DNA of 64,000 nucleotides from positions 992,001 through 1,056,000 of the forward strand of contig OOIN01000005.1 of the NCBI GenBank assembly GCA_900323505.1, read 5' to 3'. The translations under genes and the position numbers were made by a program. This DNA is from Ustilago trichophora. Its lineage: Eukaryota; Basidiomycota; Ustilaginomycetes; Ustilaginales; Ustilaginaceae. The notes below the pieces were generated by a model. That model was not told the DNA's origin. It saw only the letters and a list, made by a program, of their open reading frames with translations, and did no database searches. Below, one piece after another: positions 1 through 10,878 of this stretch. Positions within the stretch are counted from its first letter, which is position 1. Every line of letters begins with the position of its first letter.

Positions 1-2268
1 TTGGACTCACGCCACTCTAAATCTATCAGCTGCATACCTCCCATGACCCACGACTCTCACAGTATCTGTGTGACATTTTGGTTGACAGAAACTGTGAGAC
101 GCATTTTGAGGAAAATGAATTTCTTCTTAATAAAATTGAATAAAATAAAATAAGACAAAAATTAAAGGCCGATGGGACCCGCCACTACCATTTGCCTCAA
201 CCCTTTCCCTTGCTTGCTTTATTGCCAAAGTCGACATTCGACTGCTCCCTTGACGGTTTGTCTCCTTTCCTCTGTCGGCTTTCTCTCGCCAAGGTATACA
301 AAAGCGCTACTGCAAGATGGTTGCATGGATCGACCAAGGGGGGTTAAAGATTTCGGATCGAAAAGGTGCAGTTCGGAAGCTCTCTCACCGGCAGCTACAG
401 AGTACGAGTTGTACCGGAATTCAGAGGTGAGAGAAGGAAAGAAAAAATGAAAGAAAAAAAAAGGAAACCTTCCTCGCACAGACTTTTTTTTTGTTAGGAA
501 TTCAGGCTCAAACGGACTGCAAGAGTCTCGATTTTTAAACTTTGTATCCTCCCTCTTGCTTAGGCACTGTTTGACACTCGATTAAGTTTGTCTTTGTCTA
601 CCACTTTCCGCAAGAACCTTTCGGCACTTGCTTCTGTTGCTCAGATTGAGTGTAACCACATTCAACACAAAGCCCTTGAGAGAGAACATCACTTCTGTTC
701 ATCAATTAGCTGGGGAGAGCGGTGAGAGATCGGTCAAGCTCATCTCTTTTGCCTCCTTCTCTTGCACCTCGGCTATCAATCTAGTGTCACTTTGGCCAAA
801 AACGCATGTGGTCCAGTGCTCGACCTCTCGGTTGGACAACAAGCGAGAGAGAGGCTGCTCTGCTCGATTTTTCTTTTAAAAAAAAAAAAAAATCTGTGAG
901 CAACAGAAGATGAGTGCGCGTGGCTGCCGATGTTCTCTTCTTGAACAAACTGACTTTGAATCCGGCGAATTTTTGCCCGCATAGACGTGCGCCCGCGCGA
1001 CCGCTAGGCTCGATTTCCCCCCCCCTCTTTTGGTCGAGATAAACGAACAATCCTCTCCTTCCACCTTGCTCTCCTCTTTAAGCATGGGAGCCATGCATGT
1101 CCCGGCCGAACATTCAGAAGGTGTATGCGAGTCAAGTTGCCCACCTACCCGAATGAAGAATAGAGAATGATGGAGAACGAGGTTCGGTCAAAGCGGCCTC
1201 AAAAAAGCATCTGTAAGACATCCGTCCGAAGCCAGAACCAATGGTAAGATGGATGAGCAAACTATGCTATCTCTTTCGTCGTCGAATCAGCAACGCTTTC
1301 AGCAACGAAAACTGAGGAAAGAAAGGGTCGAGATGCGGTCTTTGAATCACAAACGTCCGACATTCGGCTTGTTTGCGTGTGCGAGTGTGTCACAGTAAAG
1401 ATGTCAAACAGGAAGAAAAAAAAATTGAAAAAAAATGATTTTTTCAGCAAGAAGAGGCTGGGAAAGTTATCGGCCGGGACGGCTCAGACGAAGGAGCGAC
1501 ACCATCAACAACTCCCACTTTAATCTACCACAACATCTGTACATGTGCAATACTGTAAGCATCATCGTCAACGTCCATAAGTTCGTGTTCCCTTATCTTT
1601 CAAGCGCCACAAAACGGCATCAGCTGTCACGATAAGGATTCGGCGACTGCGTCGATGATCTCAAGTGCATGATCAGGTGTTCTACAGACCCCCCGGAAAG
1701 CTGGTATCCAATGACAATGCCTGAAAAACCAAGTTTCTCGGCGATCTCCGAGATTTTATCTACTGTATCAACACCTCCTTTTTCCCCCTTGCCCTTCCCC
1801 GCTCTGACGCCTTTGACAGCAAAGTAATGCCTCGTGTGGGTGAAAAAGGGTGCAAAGCAGAGTCCGCTTCCCGCTGTGGAGCGCCACATGATAACAAGAG
1901 GGTGGATGCTTATCAGCTGGTTACCCCGCACTATAGCCCCTCGTCTTTCATCCCATTGGCTCCGCCGAAAGATGTCGTCCTCCCCGACATTGGCTTCGTC
2001 TTTCATGCGATCAGAGTGCTGGTCTCGAAAGTTGAGCGGATGTGTTTATCGCCCCCATCAACAGATACCGCATCTTCTTCGGATTTGGCCGACGTCGTCA
2101 CGCGACCTCTATCACAGCGCGATCATTTTCTACAGACGTTCTCGTGCACCGGCGCTGCAATGCTGGGCATCTAGACGAATCGTATTACTTTCCAAATGAG
2201 TCCTTCTCGACATACGCAAGCTAGAAAACACACAGCACTGAAACAAGAACGCAGTGCCAAGGCAGCAA
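1..2268. other. Intergenic region with no convincing gene
   Basis: This 2.3 kb stretch lies 3' of the ABC transporter. It is AT-richer than the genes, with A and T runs near 480, 880 and 1430. Short open frames exist on both strands; the longest, about 1620-2006 minus (128 codons), has a fairly protein-like end but no recognisable domain and an overlapping rival frame on the other strand. I see no splice-supported gene, RNA or repeat family here. It may hold the regulatory region of a gene left of the window. Confidence 0.5.
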
Positions 2269-5200
2269 CTAGACACACTTCTGCTCAGCAGCGAGTGCCC
2301 AGAACTCTCCTCTCTTCTTCAGTAGCTGCTCTGGACTGCCTGTCTCGATAGCTCGGCCGGCTGACATGCAGATGATCTGATCAAAATCGATGATCGTTGC
2401 GATCCTATGAGCTACTGCGATCACCGTGCAATCTGGGAACTGGGTTGAGAGGACATTTTGCACCGCTGCGTCGGTATCGACGTCCATAGCGCTGGTCGCC
2501 TCGTCTAGCACCAGAATCTTGCGCTTTCGCAACAGTGCACGAGCCAAAGACAGCAATTGCTTCTGACCTGAGCTGATGAATGAATCTCCTGTCAACAAGA
2601 CTTCGTCGAGCTTGTTCTCTTGCTTCTTGACAAACTCGGCCAAGTGACACTTCTGCAAGGCGTCCCACAGCTCGTCGTCTGTGCACACGCCTTCAGGGTC
2701 GAGATTCTCGCGGATTGTAGCGGCGAGCACAAGTGGGCTTTGAGGTACGATCGTCATCTGCGAGCGAAGCTTGCGAGCGACCATTTCGCTGATGCTTTGA
2801 CCATCAATGCGAATCGTGCCAGAACGCATCTCGATCATGCGGAACAAGGCTAGCAATGTGGTGCTCTTCCCTGATCCAGAACGTCCCACGATCCCCAGTC
2901 GTTTGCCTGCTGGAAGATCGAAGCTGAGCTCCTTAACCGCAGGATCCAGTTCAGGTGCGTACGAAACGGTGACCCTGTCGAATTCGATGTCGCCTCGCAT
3001 CTCTGCCTCGTCTCTGTCCTTGTCGCCAAGCTGCTTGGAGCCAGCCGTCTCTTCAGGTTCTATCTCGCTAAACTCACGCACTCGCTCCAGAGCCACGCCT
3101 GCGATCTCGACTTCGGTGAAGCTGATGACAGTCTGGTTGAGAAGAATGCCCAACTCAGTCGCTTGTACGAGGGCGACACCGAACAGACCTGCCTGGGACG
3201 AGTGACGTAGCACCACAACTAACAATACGAGCGTAACGTTGACGGTTGTGGTCAGGAGGAGAAGCCATGTCTGAAGCCATCGGCGCACGACGAACAAGTG
3301 GTAGTAAGGAGTTTGGGACACGTCGAGGGATTCGCTGTTGAGCTCGACCAGCGATGCCTCGCGCTTGAGTCCTCGCACCGTAGCAAGACCAGCAGGTGAC
3401 GACGTCTCCGAAAAGAGCGAATACAACGGACTTTTCGCGGCCATCTCCAGCCGGCGAAGCTGTCGGCTCGACGGAATATAGAGTCGCTGCATGACCCAGG
3501 AGATTGCAATGAGGCCGACACCGAGGACCGAGAGGTAAGGTGCGGGTATACACATGGTGATCAGAGCAGCCACGGTGGCGAAGGCAATGTAGGCCGTATT
3601 CGTCAGACTGTTCGTGAAAGTCTGATCCAGGTTGAACAAGTCTTGAGAGAAGCGATTAGTGATCTGGCCCGAACTCCACTTGCTAAAGAAGGAGATGGGA
3701 GCGGACAAGACGCCCTTGAGCTCCGCATCGTGCAGCCTGTTCCCTGCCGATTCAGCACAGTTGACATTTATGAGCCGAAATCCGATGAAGAGGAAGATAG
3801 GGGCCATGGGGACCAGGACCACGTAGCCGGCCATCCAAGCGCCCCAGTCCTTGAAGCGATGTCTCTGCTGTGCCTGAGACCAAGCCTGCAGGTAATACGA
3901 CGGTCCAAGTACAGCAATTGCGCCGACCACACAAAGCGAAAAGAAAAAGTAAATTTTCTTGAGACCTGCCGCTTTGAACCAAGTCGAGTAGACCCGCCAC
4001 CCCACGGAGCCAGTCAATACAGCTTCCTGCTTCTCAGCCACCCCTGTCTTGACAGGCGCGTCCTTCGCTTGCTCTGCTGGAGGCATGACCCTCTGCGAGT
4101 CGAGACTAGCGCGTGAAATGGCGTCCTTTCCTTTCATCGACAGTTCCTCGTATTGACCCTGCTCGGCAATTTTACCGCCTTCGATGCGGACGACGTATTG
4201 CGCGTGGTGAAGGAGGTGAATAGCGTTTGTCGCCATACAGACAGATTTGCCCTTCAGAAGACCAGCGGGGCCCATGAGAGAACGCCACATGTGCGCAGCA
4301 GTCTCCGCATCCAGAGCGCTGGTGATGTCGTCAAAGATGAAGGCCTCTGCATCGCTGTACACGGCTCGGGCAACGGCAACTCGCTGACGCTGACCACCGC
4401 TGAGGGCGCTTGCAGTGGTCGCGTCGCCTTCCTGCAGACTTTCGATGTCTTCGGTCAGAGCACAAGCACGAAGAGCTGTGATGTAGCGCTCTTCGTCGTA
4501 CTCTCCGGTGGCAAAGATGATGTTCTCTCGAATGGATCGCTTTTCCTGCAACCAGACATCTTGACTGACGTAGGCCACGCGATGAGCTAGCAGAGGAAGG
4601 TGCTGTTGCCCTTTCACCAAGTCCGACTCGCCAAGGATGGCTTGAAGGAGGGTCGACTTTCCCTGTCCCAATCTGCCGCAGATCATGGTGAGCGCACCGG
4701 CAGGGATCTCGAGATTGACGTCAGAGAGGACTACCTCCTCACCCCATCCAAGATCAGCGTCCTTAAATTTGGCAGCATAGCCAGTGGTGGCAACAGCGGC
4801 ATGGTCTGCTAGACCGTTATCGACAGCAGTCTGAACATCGGGCTTGTCTTGGCTATTGAGGAAGGCCTCGATGCGCTTCATGCTTGCCCAAGCCTGCAAG
4901 AGGAAAGAGTATTGCTGTCCGATCTGGAGAAGAGGCATTTGAAGAATACCAATGATTGTGAGCGTAGTAAAGACGGTGTTGAGATCGAAGCGATTTGAGC
5001 CGCTAATCCGATCGACAATGATCAGTGTGACAAAGGTGCAGAGGCCGAGCATCTCCCCGGTCGCATTCGAAAACACAACGACGTTTGTAAGCTGTTTCAT
5101 CATGCTACTGCGTTGGACGAGCTCCTCGGCGCGGGCCTTGGAGATCTTGGCATGAATGACATCTTCATATGCGGAAAATTTGACACCCTTGATGTCGGAA

Positions 5201-6816
5201 GTGACGCTCGATGTGAGGTTGACGCGTTTATCTGCGAGGGCACTCCATGCACCCTGCTTGGTGCCAATGCCACGACTTGCAAGCGGGGTGAGGAAGAAGC
5301 AAGTCAGGATGGCGGCCAAGGACGCAAAGAAGACGAGGCCAAGCTGGCTGTACAGCAGATAGATTCCAATGCCGATGGTAATGGATCCACTCCAGAGGGA
5401 ATGAACAACATCGATGGCCTTGACGACACGTTCGGTGTCGACACTCATGAGGTTGGCGGCTTTACCACCGCCGCTGGTCCTTGCAGTCCGGAGATGGAGG
5501 TTCAGACCTTTGCGGTAGACGGCCTCAACGAGCGCACCTCTGACCTTGGTCATGAGCTGCGAGCTCGTGTACCAGTATTGGCCGGTAGCAAGCGTCTGGC
5601 CGAGGTAGACGAAGGCATAAGCACCAACAAGACCCCAACCATACACGACAGGCTGAGGCGTGACGGGCTCGCCCTTCTTAGATCCAGAATACGTCTGGAC
5701 AAAATGGAGTGTGGCCGAGACGAGGAAGGGTTGCGCAAGTTCAGTGGCTGTGAGCAGTAGCCTCCATGGCACGGGTGCCAACACTCCAGCAGGGAAAGAG
5801 CGAAGAGTGGCGTGAAGAAGGCCGCGCTGAACCCGTCTTTTTGGGAAAGAGCTGCCGTTGAAAAGGGGTGCGGCCTTGCGAGATGCTGCGGAATCGGTGG
5901 TCTGCGAAGAGGCTAGCTTTTCAAGAGGGTACACCTCGCTGCTGGAACGTGAAGCACTTTGTTTGACGTCTGCGACTCCAAAGTCGTCGACTTGTTCAGA
6001 TGGTTGATACGCGTCTGTTTCTATCGAGATGCCCGTCCAGCTAGCGATGAAGCTGTTGGCGAGAGAACGGCCGTAGAATTCGGGCTTGAGCGGGTCGAGG
6101 TCGTCCAATTCGAGAGGCTTGCGGAAGCCAGTCCACAGAAGAGGGAAAACCCAAATGAAGAGTAGACGCGAGAAGAAAGTGGCTCGCGATTCGTGGGTGG
6201 AGTTGACATCGACGCTGCGAACACCCTTGGCATTCTCGGCGGCAAGCATCAAGGCCTGGCAGGCAAAAGTCAGGATGTAGACGTAGAAGAAGGAAGTGTG
6301 ACGGATGTCAGGGATGGCGTTGAAGGTGCGAATGCGACAGGCATTGAACAGCAATGTGAGGAGAAGCCACAGAGGCAGCACCATGTTGCCGCCACGAGTC
6401 TTTCTCCGCTCTGCTACCGACAACGGAAGAGCGAGAAGAGCAGAAACGAAGGGGAGCACAACACTTGGCATGCCCGTTCGGTCATCCATGGCATGCTTGA
6501 GCGCGTGTGAGGAAGGCGCAGCCAAAAGAGCGACGAGCACCAAGCTGAGAACAGTATTGGCGACATAGAAGAAAGCACCAAAAAGACTGATGAGATCCGA
6601 GGGAGGCGCGCATGAGCGCAATAGCGATAGAGCGGGTTGGTTGGAAGCCATCTGGATATCAGGCTTGCGTCGAATGCGAACGAGTCGGGCCAAGATCAGT
6701 ACAATCGCGATACATGATGGCAGAATGACGAAGATCGAGTTGGAGAATGTCACCGTGAAATCGAAGAAGCGGCAGTCCGAGACAGGCGTAAAGACGCCAT
6801 CATTGCAGACTGCCAT
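2269..6816 (-). CDS. ABCC/MRP-type full ABC transporter
   Basis: Single-exon gene for 1515 aa, normal for a full-length fungal multidrug-resistance-associated (ABCC) pump. Order: an extra N-terminal membrane bundle (TMD0-like, roughly residues 20-200), TMD1, NBD1, TMD2, NBD2. NBD1 has Walker A GRLGQGKST (about 712), signature LSGGQ (about 803) and Walker B ending FDD, so aspartate replaces the catalytic glutamate; its H-loop reads ATN instead of ATH. NBD2 has Walker A GRSGSGKST (about 1307), Walker B LVLDEATS and an intact AHR switch, but its signature reads ISSGQ. A weak first and active second ATPase site is the usual ABCC pattern. By family knowledge it exports glutathione conjugates, bile-salt-like anions or drugs across the vacuolar or plasma membrane; the substrate cannot be read from sequence. 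ATG at 6816 is the clear start. Confidence 0.95.
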   Translation of the reverse strand: MAVCNDGVFTPVSDCRFFDFTVTFSNSIFVILPSCIAIVLILARLVRIRRKPDIQMASNQPALSLLRSCAPPSDLISLFGAFFYVANTVLSLVLVALLAAPSSHALKHAMDDRTGMPSVVLPFVSALLALPLSVAERRKTRGGNMVLPLWLLLTLLFNACRIRTFNAIPDIRHTSFFYVYILTFACQALMLAAENAKGVRSVDVNSTHESRATFFSRLLFIWVFPLLWTGFRKPLELDDLDPLKPEFYGRSLANSFIASWTGISIETDAYQPSEQVDDFGVADVKQSASRSSSEVYPLEKLASSQTTDSAASRKAAPLFNGSSFPKRRVQRGLLHATLRSFPAGVLAPVPWRLLLTATELAQPFLVSATLHFVQTYSGSKKGEPVTPQPVVYGWGLVGAYAFVYLGQTLATGQYWYTSSQLMTKVRGALVEAVYRKGLNLHLRTARTSGGGKAANLMSVDTERVVKAIDVVHSLWSGSITIGIGIYLLYSQLGLVFFASLAAILTCFFLTPLASRGIGTKQGAWSALADKRVNLTSSVTSDIKGVKFSAYEDVIHAKISKARAEELVQRSSMMKQLTNVVVFSNATGEMLGLCTFVTLIIVDRISGSNRFDLNTVFTTLTIIGILQMPLLQIGQQYSFLLQAWASMKRIEAFLNSQDKPDVQTAVDNGLADHAAVATTGYAAKFKDADLGWGEEVVLSDVNLEIPAGALTMICGRLGQGKSTLLQAILGESDLVKGQQHLPLLAHRVAYVSQDVWLQEKRSIRENIIFATGEYDEERYITALRACALTEDIESLQEGDATTASALSGGQRQRVAVARAVYSDAEAFIFDDITSALDAETAAHMWRSLMGPAGLLKGKSVCMATNAIHLLHHAQYVVRIEGGKIAEQGQYEELSMKGKDAISRASLDSQRVMPPAEQAKDAPVKTGVAEKQEAVLTGSVGWRVYSTWFKAAGLKKIYFFFSLCVVGAIAVLGPSYYLQAWSQAQQRHRFKDWGAWMAGYVVLVPMAPIFLFIGFRLINVNCAESAGNRLHDAELKGVLSAPISFFSKWSSGQITNRFSQDLFNLDQTFTNSLTNTAYIAFATVAALITMCIPAPYLSVLGVGLIAISWVMQRLYIPSSRQLRRLEMAAKSPLYSLFSETSSPAGLATVRGLKREASLVELNSESLDVSQTPYYHLFVVRRWLQTWLLLLTTTVNVTLVLLVVVLRHSSQAGLFGVALVQATELGILLNQTVISFTEVEIAGVALERVREFSEIEPEETAGSKQLGDKDRDEAEMRGDIEFDRVTVSYAPELDPAVKELSFDLPAGKRLGIVGRSGSGKSTTLLALFRMIEMRSGTIRIDGQSISEMVARKLRSQMTIVPQSPLVLAATIRENLDPEGVCTDDELWDALQKCHLAEFVKKQENKLDEVLLTGDSFISSGQKQLLSLARALLRKRKILVLDEATSAMDVDTDAAVQNVLSTQFPDCTVIAVAHRIATIIDFDQIICMSAGRAIETGSPEQLLKKRGEFWALAAEQKCV

Positions 6817-8090
6817 GGTGGAGCAAGGTTTATGGAGAGCGTTTCAAATATGCTCGAGCCTGCGATGTAGGTGCCGGTAATCAACACTAGATAGAGCTGA
6901 AATGTGTGTTAAATGCCAGAAATGGATATGTTGGAGAAAAATGTTTGAATGATGTCTAGGAGCAAGGATCGCGGTGTGGATGAGGAGGAAGCAGATACGA
7001 GACCAGCTCGATGATGGTTGCTTTTGAAGCAGTGCTGCAACTGAGCATGGTCAAGAAAGTGATGCAGGCGAAAGAGGCTCAGTCGGCGTGTGATTGTAGC
7101 GTGTGGTGTTGACTCAGTTTGTTCGCTGCGGAGTTGAGGGTGGGGGACCCAACTACTCTTTGACAGCTCTCCAACGGAAAGTAACACTTGATGCAGCGTG
7201 GAAGCTGCAAGGACGGGATCTCGAGGTCGGCTGCATCTCAAAGGATCCGAGGCTGAGTTGGATGTCTGTGTCGGCTGGGATCCAAGGACCACGCTAATAC
7301 TCGGCGGTCAGCGGCGGTGAAAATGATTTGGCCAGACTGTCACATGGCCACGGCGAAAAGGTGTTGAGCAGTTTCCGGTATGCGTGATAAAGAGTCCGAC
7401 AGCTGTCGAGCGTTCCTACATTCTTAGCATCAACCCATAATCACTTCTATCGCACTCTGATGACCATCCAATGGATACTTTTTCATTAGTCACATGGTGG
7501 CTGTACAGTACTTTTACGCTGGTGTAGCCGCCTTCTTCGTTCTTGATCGAGTTCAATAGACGTAGTAGAACAACAGAGTTGCGGTACCATACCAAAAAGT
7601 GGAAGCGTCGTACTATACAGTACAGTACATTTTGTTTGTAATTTTCACACCCTGGGCTCAGCCACATCGGATCAGCCTCTTCCGTATTTTTCATGCAACA
7701 GCACAGCTCTACGCGACTGCTTCATCGCTGGTTGCAACACAACTTGAACCGCAGACACAGGTATCATGCTGCAATCAAATGTCCGTCATCATCCGCGGAC
7801 AGCTTCCACGTGTGGCTGTACGACAACTCAGCGTGTTCAACCTGTGTGAAGGTCGTCATCGGCGCACCAGCATCGCACTTCCTCGCGTTTTATCGTGTGG
7901 ATAATTCATTCCAAAACGGAGTTGAGATCGAGGTGCAAGGGGTGAGATGGAGGGAGGGTGAGCCGGATCGCATCAAATGGGTAGAATACAGTGTGGAGAG
8001 GAGCACTGGCGTCGGTAGATTACATGGTCGTCGGGGCATGACAGCAGGGGAGGTAAGCAGGATAAGTCTGTACGCAAGGAACAATAGGGT
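6817..8090. other. Intergenic region upstream of the ABC transporter
   Basis: About 1.3 kb between the ABC transporter start and the 3' end of the MARVEL-like gene, both on the minus strand. It should contain the transporter promoter. Short frames on both strands lack domain features and I support none of them. A TACAGTAC-rich patch lies near 7610-7630. Confidence 0.4.
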
Positions 8091-8118
8091 CTAGGCTCTA
8101 GACTCTAGGCTCTACGCT
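8091..8118. repeat. Four-copy heptanucleotide tandem repeat
   Basis: Four 7-bp units read CTAGGCT, CTAGACT, CTAGGCT and CTACGCT. The array ends two bases outside the stop codon of the MARVEL-like gene, so it lies in that gene's 3' UTR. Length variation here would be a simple strain marker; no function is implied. Confidence 0.7.
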
Positions 8119-8120
8119 CA

Positions 8121-9239
8121 TCAGTGGTAGCCGTAGCCTAAGCTGGGCAGCTGAGGTGGGCGTTCACCGCCTCGCCCGGTGCTGAGTTGATAGTTGATTG
8201 CGCTATACGGATCAGCAGCGTATCCGCCAGGCACGCCTCCGGTGCCATACGCGTTGTAATCATACGAAGGCCTGCTATAACCGGGTGTGGCTGCACGACC
8301 ATCTGCAAATGGATCTGCGGTATACGCTGGACTCATTCCGTACTTGGCCTCGATGTCTGCGAGCGGGTTGCTTCCTCTACGGTCGTATGAAGCCATGTTG
8401 GGCTGTCCTCCACTGCCATGGCCGACTGCAGCGACACCGAATCGTCCATCGCCTCCATCGCCGTATCTGGCCGTCTTTGCCGTTTCGTCAAAAGCGTCTT
8501 CGTCATCAAGGTCGTTGATCGGCTCGAATGCCGAATCTTCGTTAGGATGGACAAACGGTGGGATGCGGGGTCCATTCTTGCGTTCAAGTCTCCACTGTCG
8601 CAGGAAGAGCAGTAGCGATAGGAACCAAGTGACCCAGAGGAACCAGCAAAAGGCAGATTCGGCACGCTTGGTACGGCACCATCCACCAAGCTGATTGACA
8701 AAGTCAGCACGATCCTTTCCGCCGGCATGTGGATCCTTCTTGGGATCTTTGCAACCAGCCGAGGTGTACGCCGAGATGGTCTGGGTCATGGCGAGGATGA
8801 GAAGAAGGAAACCAAATACGCCATTGCAGACCATGCCTACGCGAGCCTCGGAGAGCGCACGAGAGAAGCCCTTCATGTATTTGTATCCTGAGCGTTCGTA
8901 GATGATGGGCACCACGAGGAAGATGGCCGATGCGAACAAGCTCAACGAAGCGAGGAATAGGAGCAGACCAGTGAGACCGGATGGACTGCCCACCCATTTG
9001 GCCTGGAAGGTGGCCATGTATACGGCAATGAGCAGCGTTACGAGGGCGAAAAAGACCTGAAGCGCACGCAAAATCATATTGACCCTTGCGACACGGTCAT
9101 CCTGTGCGTAGGAAGCAGGTGGTCCGCCTGCTGCTGTATTTCCGATACCTTGCCCGTATGGTCCGGCTGGGTTCTGCTGGTCGGCTCCGCCTGAATCTAG
9201 CTTGCCCCATACCTTCTTGAGTGACATAAAGTCTGGCAT
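8121..9239 (-). CDS. MARVEL-like four-TM membrane protein
   Basis: Single exon, 372 aa. Four hydrophobic segments lie near residues 56-77, 90-113, 134-158 and 195-214, with both tails predicted cytosolic, which is the MARVEL layout. The loop between TM3 and TM4 contains Cys163 and Cys188, a possible disulfide pair. The N-terminus is Gly/Pro/Gln-rich, and the C-terminal 150 residues are disordered, rich in Gly, Tyr, Pro and Asp (repeated GG, YG and DPF-type motifs), ending in GYGYH. In fungi such proteins often sit at the plasma membrane or eisosome-like domains; that location is inference. The start ATG at 9239 is unambiguous. Family assignment rests on topology, not a diagnostic motif. Confidence 0.75.
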   Translation of the reverse strand: MPDFMSLKKVWGKLDSGGADQQNPAGPYGQGIGNTAAGGPPASYAQDDRVARVNMILRALQVFFALVTLLIAVYMATFQAKWVGSPSGLTGLLLFLASLSLFASAIFLVVPIIYERSGYKYMKGFSRALSEARVGMVCNGVFGFLLLILAMTQTISAYTSAGCKDPKKDPHAGGKDRADFVNQLGGWCRTKRAESAFCWFLWVTWFLSLLLFLRQWRLERKNGPRIPPFVHPNEDSAFEPINDLDDEDAFDETAKTARYGDGGDGRFGVAAVGHGSGGQPNMASYDRRGSNPLADIEAKYGMSPAYTADPFADGRAATPGYSRPSYDYNAYGTGGVPGGYAADPYSAINYQLSTGRGGERPPQLPSLGYGYH

Positions 9240-9980
9240 GGTTTCGATGCGTTCAGAACCCGCTACCTATGTGGTCTGAAGTTGAGGATGCTTGGTGCCA
9301 GTAAGGAAATAGGTGGAAGAGGCAGGTCCTATGCTAGCGATTTGTTTCGTTCGTTCGAGATACGTTGTCGCTGCTGTGCCTGATCGACTTGCGATAGTGG
9401 AGCAAGGGTAAGTTGCCCCACGTAGGAATGATAAGTGGTCCCAAATACAATAGGTTTCGAAAGAAAGAATCGTAAAGATAGTGGGAGAACGTTGGTGGGA
9501 CTACAAAAGTCAACGTGGATGATGGTGGGTAGCTGTCAAGAGAGAGGAAGGTGCTTGACCGCACAGCCATCTCATGCAGCTCTCTGCAGAACCTCCACCA
9601 GAAAGCGGTGTGGCTGCATCCAACACCTTTGCTTTGCTTGCTCGAGCCAAGCCGTTGTCGAAAGGGGCGTGCGACCCCCTTAGATGTTGATCAACGCGAC
9701 CCTGCCCAAATTAACCTTTTGTGCTTTGACCCCTGAATCAAATTTCAACACGCGCGCACAGAGAGGGGAGACCAACACTTTCATTTTTCGAAATCTGAAC
9801 AATGTTACGTCGTAACATAGCGTGGTTCTGGGTTGTCTCTCTCCGGAGATGCCCGAGTTCCGGCTCGATTTTTGTCTGACCTCATGTTCCAAATCTCGCT
9901 CTCTATCTCTCTCATAGAGGGTCTTCTTGATGCTCTCTCCCTTGCATTCGACTCAAGACGATCCAGCATAATCAGCCACG
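9240..9980. promoter_or_regulatory. Divergent promoter region, MARVEL-like gene / CMC2
   Basis: A 741-bp head-to-head spacer between the minus-strand MARVEL-like gene and plus-strand CMC2. It must carry both promoters. It has no open frame I would support and no strong TATA element. Confidence 0.4.
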
Positions 9981-10512
9981 ATGCACCCTGTAAGTACTTG
10001 AATGAAGTAAAGCGGATTCAGTTTGCGTCCTAGGCCGCCTGTCTGACCACCATTTTGACCCTTCTCATGTGGACTTGAAACAACAGCATCTTGTCGGAGA
10101 GAGCAAGCTGCAGCGTACGTAGCTGCCATGATCCATTTTTTTCTGGCCATCGCACTCGAATTGATAGCTTATCTGCTCTCATTTTGCTTCATCATGGCCG
10201 TTTGACTCAACAGACTGCGCACACCTCATCCAAGCACTCAACGAATGCCACGCAAAGGGTGTATGGCACAAGATCACCGGTGGTTGCAACGGTATTAAGC
10301 ACGATCTCAACATGTGTCTCCGACAAGAAGTGAGTCCAGATTATTCCTTTTTATCCTTACTTTCGTTATTCACTGTACTGACTCGCACTTTTTTGATCTC
10401 TCGTTTGGGTACGTCGCAGCGTGTGGAACGAACAGCAAACCACATCAGAGAGTCAAGAGAGAATCGCAAGAAAACCGAGCAAGTCTGGAAAAAGATTGAT
10501 GACGAGTCTTAA
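9981..10512 (+). CDS. CMC2: Twin CX9C mitochondrial COX assembly factor Cmc2
   Basis: Assembled from four exons: 9981-9989, 10087-10114, 10214-10329 and 10420-10512, all with GT-AG borders, giving 81 aa. The protein starts MHP, like Cmc2 in yeast and human, and carries two CX9C pairs (CAHLIQALNEC and CNGIKHDLNMC) followed by a Lys/Glu-rich helix ending KKIDDES. Cmc2 proteins are imported into the mitochondrial intermembrane space by the Mia40 relay and support cytochrome c oxidase assembly. The first exon codes for only three residues, and every intron must be removed to unite the cysteines, so automated callers may miss this gene. Exon phases close exactly (81 codons plus stop), which strongly supports the model. 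Confidence 0.93.
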
Positions 10513-10878
10513 TCAGCATAGAATCTTATTCGGGAAAACTACACCACTCAACCTCAATAGATCGTCGCCACACGACTTGTACAACAGCTCTCTCCATTTG
10601 TAATAACATCAGCCATTGCTCCACACCCGAAATTGGCAAAGGACCCTCTGCAGCCTTCTGGCTCCCGATGCAGTCGTAAAACTGAGCCAGAAGCGCTGAA
10701 GAGGCCCACTTCACAGACAGATGGTGTGTACAGAACCCGCATTTCGGTAAATGGCTGCATTCTACGTGTACAGGATCTAGCAAAGCCAAGTGTGACCGAC
10801 ACACAGAAACACATCAAAGGCCAAAGCAGAGAGAACGAAAAAAGATCAACAAGTATTAAACATGCTCAGCGCTGTGAT
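10513..10878. other. Convergent 3' intergenic spacer
   Basis: A 366-bp spacer between the convergent 3' ends of CMC2 and the DUF2237 gene. It holds only short frames and presumably the polyadenylation signals of both. Confidence 0.4.

Noticed and set aside
1620..2006. 128-codon minus-strand frame
   Set aside because: The end reads protein-like (EIAEKLGFSGIVIGYQLSGG), but there is no recognised domain and two rival plus-strand frames overlap it; not enough to call a gene.
5113..5760. 215-codon plus-strand frame inside the ABC transporter
   Set aside because: Antisense shadow of a transporter with all motifs in place on the minus strand.
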